In this document: in pieces, positions 14,978 to 16,817 of the stretch
Numbering within the stretch: the stretch's first letter is position 1
How the letters are laid out: the number at the start of each line of letters is the position of its first letter
Assembly: GCA_021844645.1 (NCBI GenBank)
Contig: JAKBTA010000023.1
Coordinates: 1-16,817 of the forward strand
Direction: 5' to 3'
From: Nitrospirota bacterium
GTDB taxonomy: Bacteria > Nitrospirota_A > Leptospirillia > Leptospirillales > Leptospirillaceae
Length of the DNA stretch: 16,817 nt
Notes under the pieces: generated by a model
What the model saw: the letters and a program-made list of their open reading frames with translations, nothing else
What the model was told of the DNA's origin: nothing
Databases searched by the model: none
Made by a program: the position numbers and the translations under genes

Positions 14978-16252
14978 ATGGCGTATAAAAAATGGCTTGT
15001 TCTAAACTCGGGAGAAAGAGGATCGCCTCTCCCCAGGCGACATCCCTTCTCTTTTCTTCCCTGGCGATGGGCCGGAGGAGCACTCGCCTGGTTTCTGGTC
15101 ATTCTGACATCCATAACCGTTCTATCCTACGGAGGTGCCCTTTTTGAAATCTTTTCGTATCTGCACGCAGAGAGCAAATCCCGGATGGATGAGCGCATTG
15201 TGGCGGCGATTGACCGGATCCATTCAGACATTACGGAAAGTGGTCTGGGAAAAAACGGGTACCTTCTTTCGGGGCAGACAGCCTATCTGGTCTCTTACAC
15301 GACAGGAATCGAAAAGATGGTGCAGGACATTGGAGATCTTAGAAGACTTCTTTCAAGGGGAAAATCGACCGATACCCTTGCCCGCCTGAACCAATTCGCA
15401 AATATAGGGAGCTCTGATCTGGTCCAATCCTCACGACGGATGCAACAACGGGGGTTGATGGAAACGCGCGCTCACTTCAGGAAGCTCCAGGAAAGATCTC
15501 CTCTCGAGGAGATCACCCCCTATATGGAGAACATCCGGATCGTCTACCTCAAGGCACACGAGGAAATGGAAAAGGCTTCACGAAAAAGGCTACGCCGGGC
15601 ATCAACACTATTTGGATTGTCCTTCATCCTGTTCGCGTCTTTTCTGGGAGTGGCCTCAAAAAGAATACTTGAAGACATCTCCAAAGTGAATGAACTCGTG
15701 ACATCCCTTCACCACGACGCCCACCACGATCCCCTGACAGGGCTTCCGAACCGAGCTTTTGTCATGGAGTGGATCGGATACGCTCTCTCCAACTGTTCTC
15801 GTGAAAAGAAAAGGTTGGCCATTCTTTATATAGATCTGGACAGGTTCAAGGAGATCAATGACCTTCTGGGACATGACAGCGGAGACCTGGCACTTATTGA
15901 GGTCTCCAAAAGATTCGGCAGCCAACTGAGAGGCTCAGACGTCCTGTCACGACTTGGAGGAGACGAATTCGTTCTTCTCATGTCCGGATTTACCGATCCG
16001 GAAGCTCCATTCCTTCTTGGCGAACGACTCATCAAGTCACTTGATGATCCCATCATCCTCCCGAATGCAACACCATGTCTCGGCGCAAGCATCGGAATTT
16101 CCGTCTTCCCGGAGGATGGAGAGACACCGGAGTCGCTCATGAAGGAAGCGGACAAGGCCATGTACTGCTCCAAGGAATTGGGGGGAAACCGCATCTGTTT
16201 TTCCATGGGAGCACAGATCCTGAGAAGAGACTCATTCTCTCCTTCTGCATGA
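14978..16252 (+). CDS. Membrane-bound diguanylate cyclase (GGDEF)
   Basis: This is a 424-residue inner-membrane enzyme making cyclic di-GMP from two GTP. Helix one (about 33-58, GALAWFLVILTSITVLSYGG) and helix two (about 208-226, STLFGLSFILFASFLGVAS) flank a helical periplasmic sensor of about 150 residues. This includes GYLLSGQTAYLVSYTTGIEK and resembles CHASE3. A short linker leads to the GGDEF domain (about 248-410): HDPLTGLPNRAF, DLDRFKEINDLLGHDSGD, the active site RLGGDEFV (327-331) and an intact product-inhibition I-site RGSD (318-321) exactly five residues before it. Catalysis and feedback should both work. There is no EAL domain. The start is uncertain, since only a weak GGATG precedes ATG 14978 and the basic N-terminus is long. 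The signal sensed is unknown. Confidence 0.92.
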   Translation: MAYKKWLVLNSGERGSPLPRRHPFSFLPWRWAGGALAWFLVILTSITVLSYGGALFEIFSYLHAESKSRMDERIVAAIDRIHSDITESGLGKNGYLLSGQTAYLVSYTTGIEKMVQDIGDLRRLLSRGKSTDTLARLNQFANIGSSDLVQSSRRMQQRGLMETRAHFRKLQERSPLEEITPYMENIRIVYLKAHEEMEKASRKRLRRASTLFGLSFILFASFLGVASKRILEDISKVNELVTSLHHDAHHDPLTGLPNRAFVMEWIGYALSNCSREKKRLAILYIDLDRFKEINDLLGHDSGDLALIEVSKRFGSQLRGSDVLSRLGGDEFVLLMSGFTDPEAPFLLGERLIKSLDDPIILPNATPCLGASIGISVFPEDGETPESLMKEADKAMYCSKELGGNRICFSMGAQILRRDSFSPSA

Positions 16253-16348
16253 ATGGACACCAACACGTTCGCGTTTGTATCTTGATAGCAAAGCATCCTG
16301 GAAAACGATTCCAACAGATTCTCCAGATACAAACCAAATCCGCCAGGG

Positions 16349-16381
16349 CTGCCAGCCGCCACGAATGTGGCGAACTGGCAG
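16349..16381. terminator. Hairpin between converging genes
   Basis: CGCCAC (16357-16362) pairs with GTGGCG (16367-16372) around GAAT. CTGCCAG (16349-16355) pairs with CTGGCAG (16375-16381) beyond a small bulge. It lies 97 bp after the cyclase stop and about 10 bp beyond the alcohol dehydrogenase stop. No clear T run follows on either strand, so it may be a rho-assisted or bidirectional terminator. Confidence 0.5.
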
Positions 16382-16391
16382 GTTGATATCG

Positions 16392-16817
16392 TCATTCGCT
16401 TTTCAGGGAATCCATATCTATTGAAAATCGGTACTTTACATCGGACTTCAGCAAACGATCGTAGGCTTCGTTGACCTTCTGAATCGGAATGACCTCCACA
16501 TCGGAGGTAATGTTGTGCTTGCCGCAAAAATCAAGCATCTCCTGTGTTTCCTTTAACCCGCCAATAAGTGATCCGGAAAGGCTTCTCCGCCCGAACAGGA
16601 GAGCGAATGCATTCACAGGAAGAGGTTTTTCAGGAGCACCAACGAGAGTGATGTTTCCGTCGGGTCCAAGCATGTTGAGATAGGCGTTGATGTCGTGATC
16701 TGCGGAAATGGTGTCCAGAATAAAGCTGAAGGTTCCGGCGTGTTTTTGCATCTCTTCGGGACTTGTGGAGAGAATGACCTCATGAGCTCCAAGACGGAGA
16801 GCATCCTCTTTTTTACG
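16392..16817 (-). CDS. YahK-like zinc-dependent alcohol dehydrogenase, C-terminal part
   Basis: The minus-strand frame is open to the window edge, so the N-terminal part, with the catalytic zinc ligands and most of the NADP-binding fold, is missing. The 141 visible residues match the end of the cinnamyl-alcohol-dehydrogenase/YahK branch of the medium-chain family. Landmarks are DALRLGAHEVILSTSPEEM, SFILDTISADHDINAYLNML, GPDGNITLVGAP, GSLIGGLKETQEMLDFC and NEAYDRLLKSDVKYRFSID. These parallel E. coli YahK (GSMIGGIPETQEMLDFC, DVKYRFVID). The enzyme probably reduces aldehydes with NADPH. A start at 16751 suggested by an internal ATG is not real, because the conserved sequence continues upstream in frame. 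Confidence 0.9.
   Translation of the reverse strand, partial: RKKEDALRLGAHEVILSTSPEEMQKHAGTFSFILDTISADHDINAYLNMLGPDGNITLVGAPEKPLPVNAFALLFGRRSLSGSLIGGLKETQEMLDFCGKHNITSDVEVIPIQKVNEAYDRLLKSDVKYRFSIDMDSLKSE

Overview
The window is about 17 kb of bacterial chromosome with roughly balanced base composition. It looks like an acid-environment Nitrospirota such as Leptospirillum. That is an inference from the compact mercury operon, the gene style and the moderate GC content, not a database match. No rRNA, tRNA, integrase or transposase was seen.

Layout, left to right. (1) 2-2079: the end of a gene built from near-identical 93-bp tandem repeats (coiled-coil repeat plus His-rich tail), coupled through TAATG to an exported TPR/beta-barrel-like protein. 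A perfect 12-bp hairpin closes this unit. (2) 2117-4721, minus strand: a mercury-resistance operon in the order merC-like transporter, merA (mercuric reductase with an N-terminal metal-binding domain) and merR last. A MerR-type operator-promoter with a long spacer lies upstream at 4840-4870. (3) 4722-5269: mostly non-coding. (4) 5270-6937, minus: ettA, a housekeeping ABC-F translation factor. (5) 7042-8130, minus: an HNH nuclease. (6) 8381-12478, plus: a probable four-gene operon encoding an exported Sel1-repeat/caspase-like protease, a ZorA/MotA-like channel subunit with a long cytoplasmic tail, a ZorB/MotB-like OmpA-domain subunit, and a 180-aa four-cysteine protein of unknown function. (7) 12483-14193, minus: a small exported NPYG-repeat protein and an MHS-family MFS transporter. 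(8) 14194-14977: non-coding, with a CRP-like palindrome. (9) 14978-16252: a membrane diguanylate cyclase. (10) 16392 to the window end, minus: the C-terminal part of a YahK-like zinc alcohol dehydrogenase.

The most interesting part is 7042-12478. The nuclease and the caspase/motor operon diverge from a short AT-rich region holding a perfect 14-bp inverted repeat (8262-8305) that overlaps possible promoters in both directions. ZorA/ZorB-type motors are the sensor of Zorya anti-phage defence, and type II Zorya carries an HNH nuclease. Here the canonical ZorC/ZorD are absent, and a caspase-like protein with a signal peptide plus a Cys-rich small protein accompany the motor. A Zorya-like or other envelope-sensing system is a reasonable hypothesis. 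The function is not established by the sequence.
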